From the NCBI GenBank assembly GCA_040384465.1, contig JAZKJF010000002.1:1-64000 (forward strand): DNA of 64,000 nucleotides, read 5' to 3'. A model generated the notes under the pieces. It was not told where the DNA came from and made no database searches. It saw only the letters and a list, made by a program, of their open reading frames with translations. The stretch is from UBA5078 sp040384465. Lineage in GTDB: Bacteria; Pseudomonadota; Gammaproteobacteria; Pseudomonadales; Pseudohongiellaceae. A program made the translations under genes and the position numbers. Shown here piece after piece: positions 18,010-26,776 of the stretch (within the stretch, counting starts at the first letter, position 1; every line of letters starts with the position of its first letter).

Positions 18010-18687
18010 TCACTGCGGCTGTGCCAGGACAGACAGGATGGCAGACTTGAATTCGTCCGCGTTCAGAGGCTCCGCTGGCTCGCTCAGAAAACTGGCGATC
18101 CCCTGCGACTGCACTGTCACGCCATCGGCAACCCCATTCTCCAGAATATTCATGGGCTGCGCGCTCACTGCCGGGGGAGTCTCCACCTCCAGTGCCAGAA
18201 CCGGTTCGTGGTGTGCCGTGGTCACCATCGTGCTGCCATCGATTTCGGTCTCTATCAGGTACTGCCCCTGATCCCAACCGAACAAGGGATTGACCTGAGT
18301 TTCCAGCAGCGTCTCTACAAAATAAAACCCCGTCTCGCCCACCTGGGGAACCACCATATCGGAGACCTCCAGTTGCTGGTCGCCCAAACGCCCTCCCAAA
18401 AAACTCAACTCGATTTCGTCTCCTGCGAAATCGCCTTTGAGGACATCGACAATGGCAAACCGCACCCAGGTCTTGATCATTTCTCCGGGCTGCTGGCGTA
18501 CTTCGACAGCCACAACACGCCCCTCGAAGATCAGTTCTGCGCCATTGACCACCTCGCTGAAATGCACCTGCAGCACTGTGCTGGCGAATGCGCTGGAATG
18601 CGCAACCAGCATCAGCAGCAAAGCGCTCCTGACCAAGAAAGAGACGGTGTTTCTGCGAGTCAGCAGGTAAAACTGGGGGGTGTACAT
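18010..18687 (-). CDS. Exported protein of unknown function
   Basis: A 225-residue protein with hydrophobic N-terminal segment FLVRSALLLMLVAHSSAFA, then a beta-rich domain (VNGAELIFEGRVVAVEV, IEGRV-like strands) and a short helical tail. I recognise no catalytic motif. It is the first gene of a probable two-gene unit with the matrixin protease, whose start lies only 17 bp after its stop, so a shared role such as inhibitor, chaperone or co-secreted partner is possible. Start at ATG 18687 is plausible but has only a weak AGAGA ahead; the hydrophobic segment begins about 16 residues in. Confidence 0.6.
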   Translation of the reverse strand: MYTPQFYLLTRRNTVSFLVRSALLLMLVAHSSAFASTVLQVHFSEVVNGAELIFEGRVVAVEVRQQPGEMIKTWVRFAIVDVLKGDFAGDEIELSFLGGRLGDQQLEVSDMVVPQVGETGFYFVETLLETQVNPLFGWDQGQYLIETEIDGSTMVTTAHHEPVLALEVETPPAVSAQPMNILENGVADGVTVQSQGIASFLSEPAEPLNADEFKSAILSVLAQPQ

Positions 18688-18864
18688 AGCGGTTTCTCTT
18701 CTGCCTCCCGGTGAAGAATGCTGGCAAGTATGTCACACAATTTCGCCTCTCGCGTGGGCAAAAGAGTGATGAAATCCAGCAGTTTCCCCTCGCAAAGACT
18801 CAAGAAATCAAGCCTCTGGCCGTTGATACGGTGTCTCTCTCACTAAAGGCTGTTCCTTGCCACC

Positions 18865-20547
18865 ATGCTGCCATTGCTTCGCCAGGTCTGTTTTTTTGTT
18901 CTTCTGGGTGTCAGTTTGACGTCTCAGGCGGGAGTGCTGGAATTTGCCGCAACCACCTTCAGCGGCGTCGAAACCACCTCGCCAGTGACGATCAGCGTGC
19001 GCCGCACCGGAGTTGCCACGGCGGCGGCAACCGTAGTCGTCAAATCGGCAGACGGCACCGCGAGCGCCGGCACAGACTACACGGCAGTAACAACCACACT
19101 GCGCTGGGCAGCGGGCGATGTCGCGGACAAAACCATCAGTCTCGCGCTACTGGACGACCGGGTCGCCGAGGAGAGCGAAACCCTGACATTGGCTCTCTCG
19201 GAAGTCACCGGAGATACCGTCGGCACCAGTGCTCAGACCACCGTGACCATTGGCGATTTCGAGCAGGGCACACTGCAGTTCTCGGCGACCGACTATCAGG
19301 TGAATGAAGAAGGGGGCACCGCGACCATCACCGTGCAACGCAGCGGCGGCAGCAACGGCAGTGTGACGATCAACTATGCCACTGCCAACAAAACCGCGAC
19401 TGCACCCGATTACTACCTCACCAAGACTGGCACGCTGACCTTCGCCGAGGGCGTCACTTCGCAGACGTTTACAGTGACCGTCGTCAACAACACCCTCGGC
19501 CAGATCGACAGAACGGTCGCACTGACGCTGAACACCCCGGGAGGTGGAGCACTGGCGGGTGAGCGCATCACGGCGACACTCACCATCGTCAACGACGACG
19601 CGGATTTCACGGCTGGGCTGACGAAGATCACCCCGACGCGCACCGGCGTGACACAGTCCCCTGTCATCAACTTGTCCCAGCCGTCGCCCTTCAACAGCAA
19701 GAATTCTCTCCTGCAAGCCGTCAACCGTATCCCCGAGCTGACCATTACCACGCTGTCCGCACTCCAGAGCGGGGCTGGCATCATGACAATTGCCGTAGGC
19801 GACGCCACTTACCATCTGCTCCCCTACACCGCGTCCAAAGTCAGCTCCACCACCAAACCTGCAATCTTCGTGAACCAGGACAGCAGCGGCCGCATCATCA
19901 CCGATGAAGGACTGCAGATTGGCTTCCAGCCAGCGCTGGCTGCGGTTGATGTACTGCAGACCCAGTTGACGGCGATGAAGCTGCCGAAACTCACCATCAC
20001 CGAACAAGGCAACATCACGGTGCAGCGCAATCAGGGACCGCCCCAGCTGGACCTGGACAGCTCAGGCAAGCTCGTCATCAACAATGCCTTCTATGACCGC
20101 TTCAACCTGCGCCCGGCGGTGGTCTCTACTCTGGCACCAGCGGGCTCGACGGTTGGCCTGCACATGCATCCGCACCCTAATTCCCGGCTACCCAATGAGG
20201 TCTATCTGCGGGTGGTGTACAGCAGCGGCACGCAGTTGCGGCAGCAATTGTTGACGTCAGCACCGGCGATCACCGACGAGCTGGTGGCGGGGCTGATGGC
20301 GATAAAGGATGTGACCAAGGTGCGCGTCGAGGAATTCGGGATAATCTCGTTCACGTTCAATGGTCGGCAGCTTTACGTGTATGCGGACTTGATCGTGAGA
20401 CGTGTCGACCCGACGACCTATGCCGGTTCGACGCTGAAAACGGGCTTGTTCAATGTGAGCGATCTGAACGGGGATGGCAGCGAAGATTTCCGCATGGTCT
20501 ATTCGAATGGGGATGAGCAGACCTTCTTTTACATCACCCCGAAGTGA
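18865..20547 (+). CDS. Exported Calx-beta domain protein
   Basis: The 560-residue protein has a signal peptide (about 1-22) and two Calx-beta repeats (about 25-125 and 133-245), each with the family pattern VTISVRRTG / TITVQRSGG, GTDYTAVT or APDYYL, and a closing VTIGD or LTIVND strand. These bind calcium and mediate adhesion. The C-terminal half is not recognised; it ends with DLNGDGSEDF, a Ca-binding EF-hand-like loop. Divergent from the protease pair, it completes a small set of surface or extracellular proteins. Confidence 0.82.
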   Translation: MLPLLRQVCFFVLLGVSLTSQAGVLEFAATTFSGVETTSPVTISVRRTGVATAAATVVVKSADGTASAGTDYTAVTTTLRWAAGDVADKTISLALLDDRVAEESETLTLALSEVTGDTVGTSAQTTVTIGDFEQGTLQFSATDYQVNEEGGTATITVQRSGGSNGSVTINYATANKTATAPDYYLTKTGTLTFAEGVTSQTFTVTVVNNTLGQIDRTVALTLNTPGGGALAGERITATLTIVNDDADFTAGLTKITPTRTGVTQSPVINLSQPSPFNSKNSLLQAVNRIPELTITTLSALQSGAGIMTIAVGDATYHLLPYTASKVSSTTKPAIFVNQDSSGRIITDEGLQIGFQPALAAVDVLQTQLTAMKLPKLTITEQGNITVQRNQGPPQLDLDSSGKLVINNAFYDRFNLRPAVVSTLAPAGSTVGLHMHPHPNSRLPNEVYLRVVYSSGTQLRQQLLTSAPAITDELVAGLMAIKDVTKVRVEEFGIISFTFNGRQLYVYADLIVRRVDPTTYAGSTLKTGLFNVSDLNGDGSEDFRMVYSNGDEQTFFYITPK

Positions 20548-20560
20548 CGCGATCACCACC

Positions 20561-20632
20561 CCTGTGGGAGCGGGCCTGCCCGCGATAAATTGCGTGGCAC
20601 AAAACTATCGCGGGCAGGCCCGCTCCCACAGG
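20561..20632. repeat. REP palindrome, variant B
   Basis: Two perfect 27-base arms at 20561-20587 and 20606-20632 with core GTGGGAGCGGGCCTGCCCGC. It lies between convergent genes and may act as a transcription end or processing signal. Confidence 0.93.
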
Positions 20633-20644
20633 GTTGGTGGTCAT

Positions 20645-21727
20645 TCAAAAGGATTGGCGATAACTGCCATCCAGAATCTTCTGCCACCAGGCTTCGTTAT
20701 CGAGATACCACTGCACCGTCTTGCGCAGCCCCTCGTCGAACCCCGCCAGCGGTTTATAGCCCAGCTCACTCATGATCTTGCCCGCGTTGATGGCATAGCG
20801 CGTGTCGTGGCCGGGTCTGTCCGTCACGAACGTGATCAGGCTGGCGCCAGGTTTGCCACTGCTCGCCGGGCAGGCCGGAAAGCGTTCTCGTAATGATGCA
20901 TCGGTCGCAAACAGCTCATCCACCAGCTGACACAGCAATTTCACGGTGTCGATATTCGCCCACTCGTTGTTGCCGCCGATGTTGTAAGTCTCGCCGGGGC
21001 GGCCCTTGCTCACCACCAGATCAATGCCCCGAGCGTGGTCATCCACATACAGCCAATCGCGAATCTGCTGACCATCGCCATAGATGGGCAAGGCCTTGCC
21101 ATGCAGGATGTTGAGCAGGCACAGCGGAATCAACTTCTCGGGGAAGTGGTAGGGACCGTAGTTATTGGAGCAATTGCTGGTGGTTACCCGGAGGCCGAAA
21201 GTATGGTGATAGGCGCGCACCAGATGGTCGGACGCGGCCTTGCTCGCGGCATAGGGAGAGTTCGGCGCATAGGGCGTGGTCTCCGTGAAGGCAGGGTCCT
21301 TGGGGCCGAGCGTGCCATACACTTCATCAGTGGAGACATGATGGAAATGGTGGGGCTTCTTCTCGGGCTGATCCAACCAGCACTTCTTCGCCGCTTTCAG
21401 CAGGCTGTGGGTGCCGACGATATTGGTGTTGATGAAGGCATCCGGGCCGGTGATGGAGCGATCGACGTGGCTCTCGGCGGCGAAGTGGATGATCGTGCTG
21501 ATGTCATGCTGGGTGAGTAGCTGTTCCACCAGAGCCTGGTCGCAGATGTCGCCTTGCACGAAGGTGAAGTTGGGGTTACTCCATACGTCGCGCAGGTTCC
21601 AGGTATTGCCTGCGTAGGTGAGAGCATCCAAGGCAATCAGGCGATCCTGCGGGTAGCGCTGCAGCCAGTAGTGCGTGAAGTTGGCGCCGATGAAGCCGGC
21701 CGCGCCGGTGACCAGTACGTTTCGCAT
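20645..21727 (-). CDS. rfbB: dTDP-glucose 4,6-dehydratase
   Basis: RfbB converts dTDP-glucose to dTDP-4-keto-6-deoxyglucose, the second step of dTDP-L-rhamnose synthesis. The 360-residue protein has the Rossmann motif VTGAAGFIGANF, the active-site STDEVYG and YAASKAASDH (Tyr-xxx-Lys), and NNYGPYHFPEKLIP. It is the last gene of the rhamnose cluster on the minus strand and is separated from rfbD by a REP palindrome. Confidence 0.96.
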   Translation of the reverse strand: MRNVLVTGAAGFIGANFTHYWLQRYPQDRLIALDALTYAGNTWNLRDVWSNPNFTFVQGDICDQALVEQLLTQHDISTIIHFAAESHVDRSITGPDAFINTNIVGTHSLLKAAKKCWLDQPEKKPHHFHHVSTDEVYGTLGPKDPAFTETTPYAPNSPYAASKAASDHLVRAYHHTFGLRVTTSNCSNNYGPYHFPEKLIPLCLLNILHGKALPIYGDGQQIRDWLYVDDHARGIDLVVSKGRPGETYNIGGNNEWANIDTVKLLCQLVDELFATDASLRERFPACPASSGKPGASLITFVTDRPGHDTRYAINAGKIMSELGYKPLAGFDEGLRKTVQWYLDNEAWWQKILDGSYRQSF

Positions 21728-21765
21728 TGTGTCTTGTTCTCAGTAGTCAAAAATTCTCACAGACT

Positions 21766-21835
21766 GTGGGAGCTTGCCTTGCAAGCGAAGCATCCGCACA
21801 CACTTATTCAATCGCTTGCAGGCAAGCTCCCACAA
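21766..21835. repeat. REP palindrome between rfbD and rfbB
   Basis: Arms at 21766-21789 and 21813-21835 match except for a one-base bulge; outer part TGTGGGAGCTTGCC. It sits inside an apparent operon, where REPs often tune the relative level of upstream and downstream mRNA. Confidence 0.9.
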
Positions 21836-21840
21836 ATCGT

Positions 21841-22719
21841 TCAGCGTTCGCTGAGTGTCTTCAGCACATCTCGCAGCGCGGCGCGCCAATGCACTTGCGG
21901 ACACTCCAGCTCCGTCAGCGCACGGGACTTGTCCAGCACACTGTAGGCAGGCCGCCGTGCGGGCGTTGGATATTTCACGGTCGGGATCGGATGCACGGGA
22001 ATAGCACGATCCAGCAACGACTGTGCAAGTGCCTCTTCCTGAATCGCCACAGCAAAGTCATACCAGCTGGCTACTCCGGCATCAGTCCAGTGATAAATAC
22101 CTCCTGGCATGTCACTGCGCACCAGCGCACCAAGACACTGCGCCAGCGTGGCGGTCGAGCAGGGTGTCCCGATCTGATCGTCCACCACGTACAAGACCTC
22201 GCGCTCGCGCATCAAACGCAGCATCGTCTTCATGAAATTGGTGTTGTAAGGCGAATACAACCAAGCGGTGCGCACAATCGATGCCTTGCCGGGCAACAGC
22301 GTCGCAATCATCCGCTCCCCCGCCAGTTTGCTCTGACCATAGACACTCAAAGGTGCCACGGAATCATCCACACGGTAAGGCTGGTTCTTCTCGCCGCTGA
22401 ACACGAAGTCGGTGGAGATGTGAATCAGATGCGCGCCGCTGCTCTTGCACCAGCGTGCGAGATGCTTCACGCCCTGCTCATTGATGGCGTATGCGTCAGC
22501 CGCGTGGCTCTCGGCGGCATCCACTGCGGTGTAAGCCGCCGTGTTGATGACGATGTCCGGTTTGAGCGCTTCCAGAGTCGCAGTGACACTGGTCTGGTCG
22601 GTGATGTCCAGCTCCGCCCGACCCAGCGGGAACAGCTGGTTGGACTCGGCCAGCTGACAACGCACCAGCGTCTGGCCAAGCTGACCGTTAGCGCCGGTAA
22701 TAGCGATTCGTTTTTCCAT
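21841..22719 (-). CDS. rfbD: dTDP-4-dehydrorhamnose reductase
   Basis: RfbD performs the last reduction to dTDP-L-rhamnose with NADPH. The product of about 292 residues has TGANGQLGQTL at the N-terminus, STDFVFSG and the catalytic YGQSKLAGE. ATG at 22719 is taken as start because the family begins right at the Rossmann strand; a TTG four codons upstream is also open. It follows rfbC in the same direction. Confidence 0.94.
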   Translation of the reverse strand: MEKRIAITGANGQLGQTLVRCQLAESNQLFPLGRAELDITDQTSVTATLEALKPDIVINTAAYTAVDAAESHAADAYAINEQGVKHLARWCKSSGAHLIHISTDFVFSGEKNQPYRVDDSVAPLSVYGQSKLAGERMIATLLPGKASIVRTAWLYSPYNTNFMKTMLRLMREREVLYVVDDQIGTPCSTATLAQCLGALVRSDMPGGIYHWTDAGVASWYDFAVAIQEEALAQSLLDRAIPVHPIPTVKYPTPARRPAYSVLDKSRALTELECPQVHWRAALRDVLKTLSER

Positions 22720-22778
22720 TGCTTCGCTCAAACTCCATGTTCACAGATCATGTTTACAGGTTGCCGCTGGCGGCTGGG

Positions 22779-23342
22779 CTATTCGTACACGGCCGCAGTC
22801 GCGAAGGGCTGCCCATTGCGGTCCTTGTCTGACAGCACGGGTTCCACCACACCACTTTTCGCCAGGATCTCCAGCGGCCAGTCGATGGCCAGTACAGGGT
22901 CATTCCACAGCAGCGAATGTTCATCGGCGGGAGCATAGTAATCCGTGCATTTGTAAACCATCTCCGCACTCTCGCTGGTCACGATAAAGCCGTGCGCAAA
23001 GCCCGGTGGCACCCAGAGCTGACGGTGGTTGTCGGCAGAGAGAAATTCGCCTACCCACTGCCCGAAGGTGGGCGAGTTGCGGCGCATGTCGACGGCCACA
23101 TCATAGATCTCTCCGGCGATCACCCGCACCAGCTTGCCCTGCGGCTGCTGCAACTGATAATGCAGGCCACGCAGGATGCCGCGCCCGGACTTGCTGTGAT
23201 TGTCCTGTACGAAGGTGGCCCCTGGCACGATGTTCTCGAAGGTGGACGCGCGCCAGGTTTCCATGAAGAAACCGCGATGGTCGCCATGCAGACGAGGTTC
23301 AAGGACAAGCACGTCGGGAATGCGGGTGGGAGTGATGTTCAA
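22779..23342 (-). CDS. rfbC: dTDP-4-dehydrorhamnose 3,5-epimerase
   Basis: RfbC is a cupin-fold epimerase acting between RfbB and RfbD. The 187-residue length is typical. Motifs include FMETWR, FVQDNHSKS, the catalytic-histidine strand GILRGLHYQ and WVPPGFAHGF. It lies 18 bp behind the epimerase-like gene and ahead of rfbD. No rfbA (glucose-1-phosphate thymidylyltransferase) is in the cluster, so the first pathway step must be encoded elsewhere. Confidence 0.96.
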   Translation of the reverse strand: MNITPTRIPDVLVLEPRLHGDHRGFFMETWRASTFENIVPGATFVQDNHSKSGRGILRGLHYQLQQPQGKLVRVIAGEIYDVAVDMRRNSPTFGQWVGEFLSADNHRQLWVPPGFAHGFIVTSESAEMVYKCTDYYAPADEHSLLWNDPVLAIDWPLEILAKSGVVEPVLSDKDRNGQPFATAAVYE

Positions 23343-23360
23343 GCGAATGCCTTCTGCTTC

Positions 23361-24368
23361 TCAGGATTGATCGTGTTGGGTGCCGACTGCGTTGTGCTGG
23401 AGCTGCTGCAGGATGCCCGGCAGCTCGTCGGCGAAAGTGGCCGCCGGATTATAGCCCAGTTCATTCTGGATTTTCTCGCAGGAGAAAACGCTGTCGGTCG
23501 TCAGCACGCGATACGAGCGTAGCCCCGGCGCGTTCTGCAAGCGCAGCAGTTTGCTCACCACTTCCAGGCAGACAGCGCCCGCCCACAGCAGTGGCAAAGG
23601 AGTTTGCCAACGCGGCTCGCGAAGACCCAGCACCCGCCGCACACTCAGCTCAATGCCCTTCACCGTGTAGGTGCGGCCATCCGTAACGGTGTAGGTGCTA
23701 CCGTTGGCGGCAGGCGCGACGGCGGCGAGCAGGGCTGCTTCGCAAAGATCGCCGAGCCCCACCAAGGACAAAGTCGCGCTGGGCGTGGGCAACGGAGGCA
23801 ACAGACCATGGCTGATCAGGCGAATCATGGTCAACAGGTTTCCCTTCATGCCCAGACCATAGACACTCACCGGACGCAGGCAACAGACTTCGATCTGTCC
23901 GGCCCGCGCGGCTGCCAGCAGCAGCTCCTCAGCGTCGCGCTTGGCGCTGCCATATGCCGTCAGTTCACTCTTTGCAGCGGCCAGGCTGCTGCTGAAGAAC
24001 ACGATGCGTCGCACACCTGCTGCCACCGCCGCCTCCAGCAAAGCCCGCGTCCCTTCCACATTGGTGGCGCGCATCGCCTCCAGATCATGCTGATTGACGT
24101 GGGCATAGGCGGCCAGATGAAACACGGTATCGACGCCAGCGCAGGCCGACTTCAACTCGGTTGAATCCCGCAGATCGCCCTGAAAATGCTCGCACTGTGC
24201 CGCATCCGGCCCGTCTTCAGCAGGCCTTCGCGACAGAGTTCGTACCTGACAGCCACGCGCCAGCAGACGCCGGGTCAGCGCCAGTCCAATGAAGCCGGTG
24301 GCACCAGTGACCAGTACAGTGCGATGGGAATCGAGATGGGATTCGAGGTTGGATTCAAAAGTGTTCAC
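23361..24368 (-). CDS. NAD-dependent epimerase/dehydratase (extended SDR)
   Basis: A 335-residue nucleotide-sugar SDR with VLVTGATGFIGLAL near the N-terminus, the serine region FFSSSLAAAK and the catalytic YGSAKRDAEELL. Substrate cannot be assigned; related proteins reduce or epimerise UDP-linked hexosamines for glycan synthesis. Its ATG overlaps the stop of the glycosyltransferase gene by four bases, so the two are translationally coupled and likely act on the same surface glycan. Confidence 0.85.
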   Translation of the reverse strand: MNTFESNLESHLDSHRTVLVTGATGFIGLALTRRLLARGCQVRTLSRRPAEDGPDAAQCEHFQGDLRDSTELKSACAGVDTVFHLAAYAHVNQHDLEAMRATNVEGTRALLEAAVAAGVRRIVFFSSSLAAAKSELTAYGSAKRDAEELLLAAARAGQIEVCCLRPVSVYGLGMKGNLLTMIRLISHGLLPPLPTPSATLSLVGLGDLCEAALLAAVAPAANGSTYTVTDGRTYTVKGIELSVRRVLGLREPRWQTPLPLLWAGAVCLEVVSKLLRLQNAPGLRSYRVLTTDSVFSCEKIQNELGYNPAATFADELPGILQQLQHNAVGTQHDQS

Positions 24369-25216
24369 AGAAAACGCCAGCCGTGCGTGTTGTAGAAGCG
24401 GACGCCGGAGCGCACGAACATCGCAATATGGCGCAAGCCCTTGCGGGCACTGTCTCCGCCCAGGTGAATGATGTGCATCTCCGGCAGGTAGGCCAGCGCG
24501 CCCTTTTCGTGGACCCGCAGAGACAGGTCGAAGTCCTCGAAGTAGAGAAAATAACGTTCATCGAAACCGCCCACGGAGCGCAGAACACCCGTGCGGAACA
24601 GCATGAAGCAGCCGCTGATGATCGGGATGTCCGTGCTCGGCTCCTGCTCGGAAAGATCGCGCATTTCATAGTGCGCCAGACGCGTGTTGAAAGCCGTCTT
24701 GATAGCCTGCGGAGCAAACCCCCGCAGTAGAAAATCGAGGACCGATGGATAACGCTTGCAGCCGTGTTGCTTGTGGCCTTCACCGTCGCGGACCGCCGGG
24801 CTGAGTGCGGCCACCGCAGTATTCTTCACGAGATAACTCAGTCCTTCACGCAAGCACTGGGGAGACAAAGTGACATCCGGATTGAGCACCAGGTGGTAAT
24901 CGGTGTCCGCCGCGAGGATGGCAAGGTTGTGGCCGCGCCCGTAACCGACATTGCCATGCCCCTCCAGCAACCGCACCGCCAGGCTCTCTTGCAGCCCGTC
25001 TTCCTTCGCTTCCTGCATGAAATCGTTGAGGAGTGCCGTGAGGCCCGGTTCCGGTTCAGCATTGTTGATGATATCCAGCTGCACGGACTGCAGGTCGCCA
25101 GACGCTTTGGCCAGACGCACGGCCGCCAGCAGGGAATGCAGCGCCGACTGCAGCACTGCGAGGTCTGTTTTGTAGACCACGATGGAAACGGAAAGGGAGG
25201 GAGGGAGGCTGGTCAC
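24365..25216 (-). CDS. Family 2 glycosyltransferase
   Basis: The protein of about 283 residues has the GT2 core: VSIVVYKTD start, HGNVGYGRGHNLAI, the LVLNPDVTLS nucleotide-sugar region and GGFDERYFLYFEDFDLSLRV. The resemblance is to rhamnosyltransferase-type GT2 enzymes, fitting the dTDP-rhamnose genes behind it. The frame is open to 25450 but that part overlaps the upstream gene and lacks family resemblance; GTG at 25216 gives a natural GT2 N-terminus, although no clear ribosome site precedes it. Confidence 0.85.
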   Translation of the reverse strand: MTSLPPSLSVSIVVYKTDLAVLQSALHSLLAAVRLAKASGDLQSVQLDIINNAEPEPGLTALLNDFMQEAKEDGLQESLAVRLLEGHGNVGYGRGHNLAILAADTDYHLVLNPDVTLSPQCLREGLSYLVKNTAVAALSPAVRDGEGHKQHGCKRYPSVLDFLLRGFAPQAIKTAFNTRLAHYEMRDLSEQEPSTDIPIISGCFMLFRTGVLRSVGGFDERYFLYFEDFDLSLRVHEKGALAYLPEMHIIHLGGDSARKGLRHIAMFVRSGVRFYNTHGWRFL

Positions 25217-25229
25217 TATGGCGGACAGT

Positions 25230-25916
25230 TCATTGCTCGACGAGGCGGTCGCCAAACGGAGTACGCACCACACGCATCCCCTGCGGCACATCTTCCGGCG
25301 GTATGCGACGCGGCTGGAAGCGCTCTGCGCGGTTGAAACCGTCCCCGTCGATCCGGGCATTAGCCTCATTCTGGGCCGCTGCTCGCAGAGCTGCAGCAAA
25401 GGGATTGTCTGGAGGGACATCGCCCTGTGGAACGGGCACTGTTCCATCAATACTGGTCGCTGTCTCTGCCACCACGACTGCCACTGGAGCGGCCGTCGCG
25501 AGACCCAGCAAGCTCACGCCATTCGCGCCACAAGTCACGCCTTTATCGGCAGCCGCTACGCAAGGCATCCCGCTGGGCCCGGCAATCGAGACCTTCCGGG
25601 AACCAATATCCACCAGCCGATAACCCGGGTGATCCGGAATCTCCTGCACAGCGCCGGGACTGCCACTCACCACCACAATGGCGCCATCGCTCGTAGCGAG
25701 TGTGGCGGAATACTTGCTGCCGATACGGCTGGTGCCCACCAGCGTGAACGAGGGCGCGCCGGGCAGAGCATTCTGCTCTCTGTTCTGCATCTCCGCGATG
25801 TTCCCAGGTTCTTCCTGCGCAACGGATTCAAACAGCGTGAGGTCCTGCGCGCTCGACAGCGGACAGATACACAGCAATGTCGTCAGTGTGATTGCGGAGG
25901 TCAGTTGCCTGGTCAT
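25230..25916 (-). CDS. Exported protein with possible GspC/PilP-like HR region
   Basis: A 228-residue protein with signal peptide ending near LSSAQ. Residues about 54-110 (FTLVGTSRIGSKYSATL followed by AIVVVSG, GYRLVDIGSRKVSIAG) have the strand order of the HR domain of type II secretion GspC or pilus PilP. The middle has a Cys pair, and the C-terminus is polar with PRRIPPEDVPQGMRVV. This resemblance is by eye and weak. If real it could supply the GspC role missing from the type II operon 20 kb away. It otherwise heads the glycan cluster with no known function. Confidence 0.4.
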   Translation of the reverse strand: MTRQLTSAITLTTLLCICPLSSAQDLTLFESVAQEEPGNIAEMQNREQNALPGAPSFTLVGTSRIGSKYSATLATSDGAIVVVSGSPGAVQEIPDHPGYRLVDIGSRKVSIAGPSGMPCVAAADKGVTCGANGVSLLGLATAAPVAVVVAETATSIDGTVPVPQGDVPPDNPFAAALRAAAQNEANARIDGDGFNRAERFQPRRIPPEDVPQGMRVVRTPFGDRLVEQ

Positions 25917-26068
25917 GGGGTTGTTCTCGTCAAGGATGAAGCACGGCAGGAGCCATCGTCTTTAAGCGGTTGACGGCCATGGTACTCCTTTGACTGTGCT
26001 GCTTCAAAAATTGTTTGGAGCAGATAGCCTTTCTTCCAACCACTCCGAAGAGCATCGCCAAGGATCAG

Positions 26069-26097
26069 TTGACTGATTACAGCAAGGAGCTAATACT
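26069..26097 (+). promoter_or_regulatory. Predicted promoter of toxin-antitoxin pair
   Basis: TTGACT (26069-26074) and AATACT (26092-26097) are 17 bp apart. AGGAG at 26116-26120 lies six bases ahead of the antitoxin ATG. Confidence 0.55.
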
Positions 26098-26126
26098 TTA
26101 GTGCCGCACGAAATCAGGAGATATCC

Positions 26127-26405
26127 ATGCAGTCATCCAAGCAATCCTCGTCTGTAAAAGTCGTTGGAACCAACGGCCAGATATCCCTTGGCAAACAGTA
26201 TGCAGGGCGCCAGGTGCTGATTGAGGAGACCGAACCCGGCGTCTGGTTGATCCGAACCGCCACCGTGATACCTGACAATGAGCGCTGGGCGCACACACCC
26301 GGAAGTGCTCAAGATCTGGCTCAAGCCCTTATCTGGGCGGCAAAGAATCCTGCCAGCGACTCCGAGTTAGATACAGCATTGGAAAAGCTGGCGCATGATC
26401 TCTAA
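26127..26405 (+). CDS. Putative antitoxin, AbrB/MazE-like
   Basis: The 92-residue protein has a short swapped-hairpin-like N-terminal half (VKVVGTNGQISLGKQYAGRQ, VLIEETEPGVWLIRTATVI), which recalls DNA-binding MazE/VapB-type antitoxins, and an acidic helical tail (SELDTALEKLAHDL) that could wrap a toxin. Its stop overlaps the next gene by 11 bases, as usual for such pairs. Family assignment is by shape only; an unrelated small DNA-binding protein is possible. Confidence 0.65.
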   Translation: MQSSKQSSSVKVVGTNGQISLGKQYAGRQVLIEETEPGVWLIRTATVIPDNERWAHTPGSAQDLAQALIWAAKNPASDSELDTALEKLAHDL

Positions 26406-26721
26406 TGTTAAAGAAGGGCGAATCAGGCTGGATTTAAATAATCCTGTTTTTCAGGAAAACCTATTCAGCCTTCAGAAAGCCGACCGCATAGCTGCCCTGA
26501 ATACGTTGAACAAACTCCGCCAGCTCAGTTGGGAGCAGGTCTACAAGGACCAAGGGCTTAAGTGGGAGAAGATTGGCAGCCTTATACCCCCAACCGGAGT
26601 GGACGCTCTTTACTCTCTGCGCATCACTCAGTCACGTCGAGCTATTGCTTATCGAGACGGTGAGTTCATGCGGCTGCTCACCATCCCTCCAGATCACGAT
26701 AGCGCTTACGGTAAAAAATAG
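26395..26721 (+). CDS. Putative RelE/ParE-fold toxin
   Basis: The 108-residue basic protein fits a RelE-like ribonuclease fold: helical start (QKADRIAALNTLNKLRQLSWEQVY), then strands DALYSLRITQSRRAIAYRDG and FMRLLTIPPDHDSAY, with conserved-looking Arg pairs and a C-terminal His/Tyr. It overlaps the antitoxin and has no separate ribosome site, so expression should be coupled. The module sits between the glycan cluster and the S-layer locus. Confidence 0.7.
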   Translation: MISNVKEGRIRLDLNNPVFQENLFSLQKADRIAALNTLNKLRQLSWEQVYKDQGLKWEKIGSLIPPTGVDALYSLRITQSRRAIAYRDGEFMRLLTIPPDHDSAYGKK

Positions 26722-26776
26722 CGTCGAGCAACACGATTAAGTATCCATTGAAAAATTCAATCCCCAGAGGAACACT

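Noticed and set aside
20561..20632. CRISPR-like repeat
   Set aside because: It is one inverted pair, not an array of direct repeats with spacers; it belongs to the REP family seen at four other sites.
25217..25450. N-terminal extension of the glycosyltransferase frame
   Set aside because: It overlaps the upstream exported-protein gene and has no GT2 resemblance.
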